Source: Sitta carolinensis (taxonomy: Eukaryota; Chordata; Aves; Passeriformes; Sittidae). From it: a stretch of DNA of 64,000 bases. The stretch is taken from positions 61,853,501 to 61,917,500 of the forward strand of contig JAVUNC010000004.1 in NCBI GenBank assembly GCA_032173965.1, written 5' to 3'. A program made the translations under genes and the position numbers. Positions within the stretch are counted from its first letter, which is position 1, and every line of letters begins with the position of its first letter. The notes beneath the pieces are model-generated. The model was not told the origin of the DNA, did not search any database, and saw only the letters and a program-made list of their open reading frames with translations. This document shows, piece by piece, positions 62,161-64,000 of the stretch.

Positions 62161-64000
62161 GTCCTGGCTAATAGGACTGGGCTGCTTCCTGGCTGCTGTC
62201 AGAAAGTCTGTCAGCCCTGGAACATGCATCTCATAGGATCACCACTTCCCAGATAACTTTTTCTCAGAGGAACCGCCAGAGATTTCTGGTTTTGCAGAGA
62301 GGGGATAAGAACAACAAAAGAAATGTAAACTGTTGAAGCAAAATGGTTTCAAATGGATCTCACAAGTTATTGCAATATAACTTATTTTAGTGTCTATTAT
62401 CTCATTCTGATGGCATCGTTAAAACTATTTTTGAATTTCTTTTAGGCAGCTCTTCTTGATCTCAAAATATCTGTTTGCAAAGGAGGAGGATGCCAGTGCT
62501 CCAGGGCATAAAGAAAGGTTCGTGTTGGAGGGAGGCACAGGGTAGGAGAGGTGGCTGCATCGTCTCATTGCTGACATGCGAGTGTGCCAGAAAGGGAACT
62601 GAGGGGAAATGATGTCTGAACAGAAGAAAGGAATCCATGAAAAGAAAAGAACAAGGAGTGGTTACAGGACTGGGATGCTGTGGTGCTGTACTAGAAGCTG
62701 GCTGGCCCAGAGCAGCTATACCTTTGATATAAATGCAATTATGTCACAATTACAGCTCTTTGTTAAGTGAGAACTAAAATGGTCATGATGTCTGCCTAGA
62801 GACAAAACTGCAAACACATGAGCTGGGGATTGCTTTGAGTTCTATATGTGACAATTACGGGTGCAGAGTATGGTGGAAAACAATGAAAAAGTCAAAGAAG
62901 CACTTAGAGTGTGAACCTGATGTAAGCAAACAAAAATTCTTCCTCAGTGTTCTGGGAGACAGGGCTTCATGTTCGCTGTGTAAAGAAATAGAATTGAATC
63001 AAAGAATCCCCAAGTGTATTATATAATTTCTTTTCTTAATGGCAAAAAGGAAAAGAAAAAAGCCTTCATGATCATCTCAAATATTTGCTACGCATTTGAA
63101 CAAAAATCAGCTCAACGCTGAGAAATGCATGAAGGCATATCAGTCTCAGAGGGAGTAAGGGGGAAGGAAGCTGATAGAAAACAATGTAAATGAGGATGAA
63201 AGTGGTGGGTGTTTGGAAGACTAAGCAAAAGAAAAGTTTAGAGACACCTGAGAATATAATGAGCACCAGGAAAACAAATGGCAAATATAGGAAAGAGAAG
63301 TGTTGACATCCATGGGGAAATGATTTCTTTACATAGACATAATATCTCCATCAAGGTATTCCACAAACTAATGGCACAATCAGGCACAGAGAAACATTTG
63401 CACTAAAAGGCAATCATGCACTTTTTTTTTTGTTTAATGAAAGACTGAGGAATTTGACAATTTCAATTCCACAGGAAATGCAGAAAAAAAATTGGTGTAT
63501 CTGATTTGGAAGAAGGAAAATGTTTAATATGTTCCAGAATTTGACCACAAAGAGAAAGACCATGGTGGTGGGTAACCCAGCTCCTAAAGCAGTCTGGGGT
63601 CCTCAGGCAGTCCCATGCCAGCACTTGTTCTTCAAGGCCCTTGATGGTAACAAGGACTTAAAGAAGTCTTGAGGGCTTGGGGCTTTTGGCATTATTCTGA
63701 CCCTTCTGAAGTGTTTGGAAATTTACAGAAGAACAGCAAGCTGTAACAAACTAAGCACCAGGGAAAATACTGACAAGGTTGTGATGAAGTTATTTAGTAT
63801 TATACAAATAACTGATGAAGTGGGATTTGTATACCATTGATAACAACTGTACCTAGCACATGAAAGTAAATTCTTTTTCTTAGTAGTTCTATATACTGTA
63901 TGTTTTTATAAATTAAAAAAAAAAATTACCTGCATTTCAATTGGAAAATTACAAGTTTCAGTTTGAAAGAATAATTCCAGGTGGATATTGATATATAAAG
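62161..64000. other. Intergenic, upstream flank of VTA1, no gene recognised
   Basis: AT-rich DNA to the end of the window. No connexin-like (GJE1) or receptor-like (NMBR) sequence, the human upstream neighbours of VTA1 as I recall them, could be read in any frame. Confidence 0.65.

Noticed and set aside
62835..63026. A 63-codon plus-strand frame with several cysteines (MSSICDNYGC start)
   Set aside because: The cysteine spacing fits no domain I know, the length is within chance expectation, and there are no splice or promoter signals.
61049..64000. Possible GJE1 or NMBR exons, the upstream neighbours in human
   Set aside because: No connexin or seven-helix receptor sequence is readable. The hydrophobic 70-codon minus frame at 63072-63284 lacks the cysteine pattern and other motifs of either family.
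1..64000. CRISPR arrays, bacterial operons, tRNA or rRNA genes
   Set aside because: The sequence is a vertebrate genome. The only regular array is the intronic minisatellite, whose spacing and unit variation do not fit CRISPR. No tRNA cloverleaf or rRNA segment was recognised by eye.

Overview
The window is vertebrate nuclear DNA, almost certainly from a bird. It is AT-rich, its one gene is split into small exons across about 38 kb, it carries five fragments of CR1 LINEs (the dominant avian retrotransposon), and it holds avian-type solo retroviral LTRs. There are no operons or prokaryotic signals. Nearly all the short open frames are chance.

The one gene I can support is VTA1 (LIP5), the ESCRT-III/VPS4 cofactor, complete on the minus strand. 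I rebuilt eight coding exons with GT/AG boundaries: 60187-60070, 45564-45470, 42478-42351, 41677-41602, 38238-38127, 31444-31262, 29450-29370 and 22601-22456. The phases close exactly to give 939 nt, or 312 residues plus stop, against 307 in human as I recall it. The first exon lies in a CpG island (about 59.9-60.4 kb) with paired ETS-type sites, GC boxes and a CTCF-like motif.

Layout: 1-22.4 kb is the flank downstream of VTA1, with the 3' UTR somewhere in its right end. It has no recognisable exon, but it holds a CR1 3' end, a CR1 scrap and a 336-bp solo LTR (8680-9015) with 6-bp target duplications. From 22.4 to 60.2 kb is VTA1. Its introns hold three CR1 pieces, a second CTCF-like motif, a poly-C tract, a TTA/TAA palindrome and, in intron 1, a 0.8-kb GC-rich minisatellite of 21 units. 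From 60.4 to 61.0 kb is a 627-bp solo ERVL-type LTR, 229 bp upstream of the VTA1 start codon, in the same transcriptional direction and with 5-bp target duplications. From 61.05 to 64 kb is upstream flank with a second LTR-like segment and no recognisable gene.

I found no new biological system. The best leads are the LTR placed against the VTA1 promoter, the intronic minisatellite that is open on both strands, and the two co-oriented CTCF-like motifs. Repeat family names come from memory of consensus sequences and need a RepeatMasker run.
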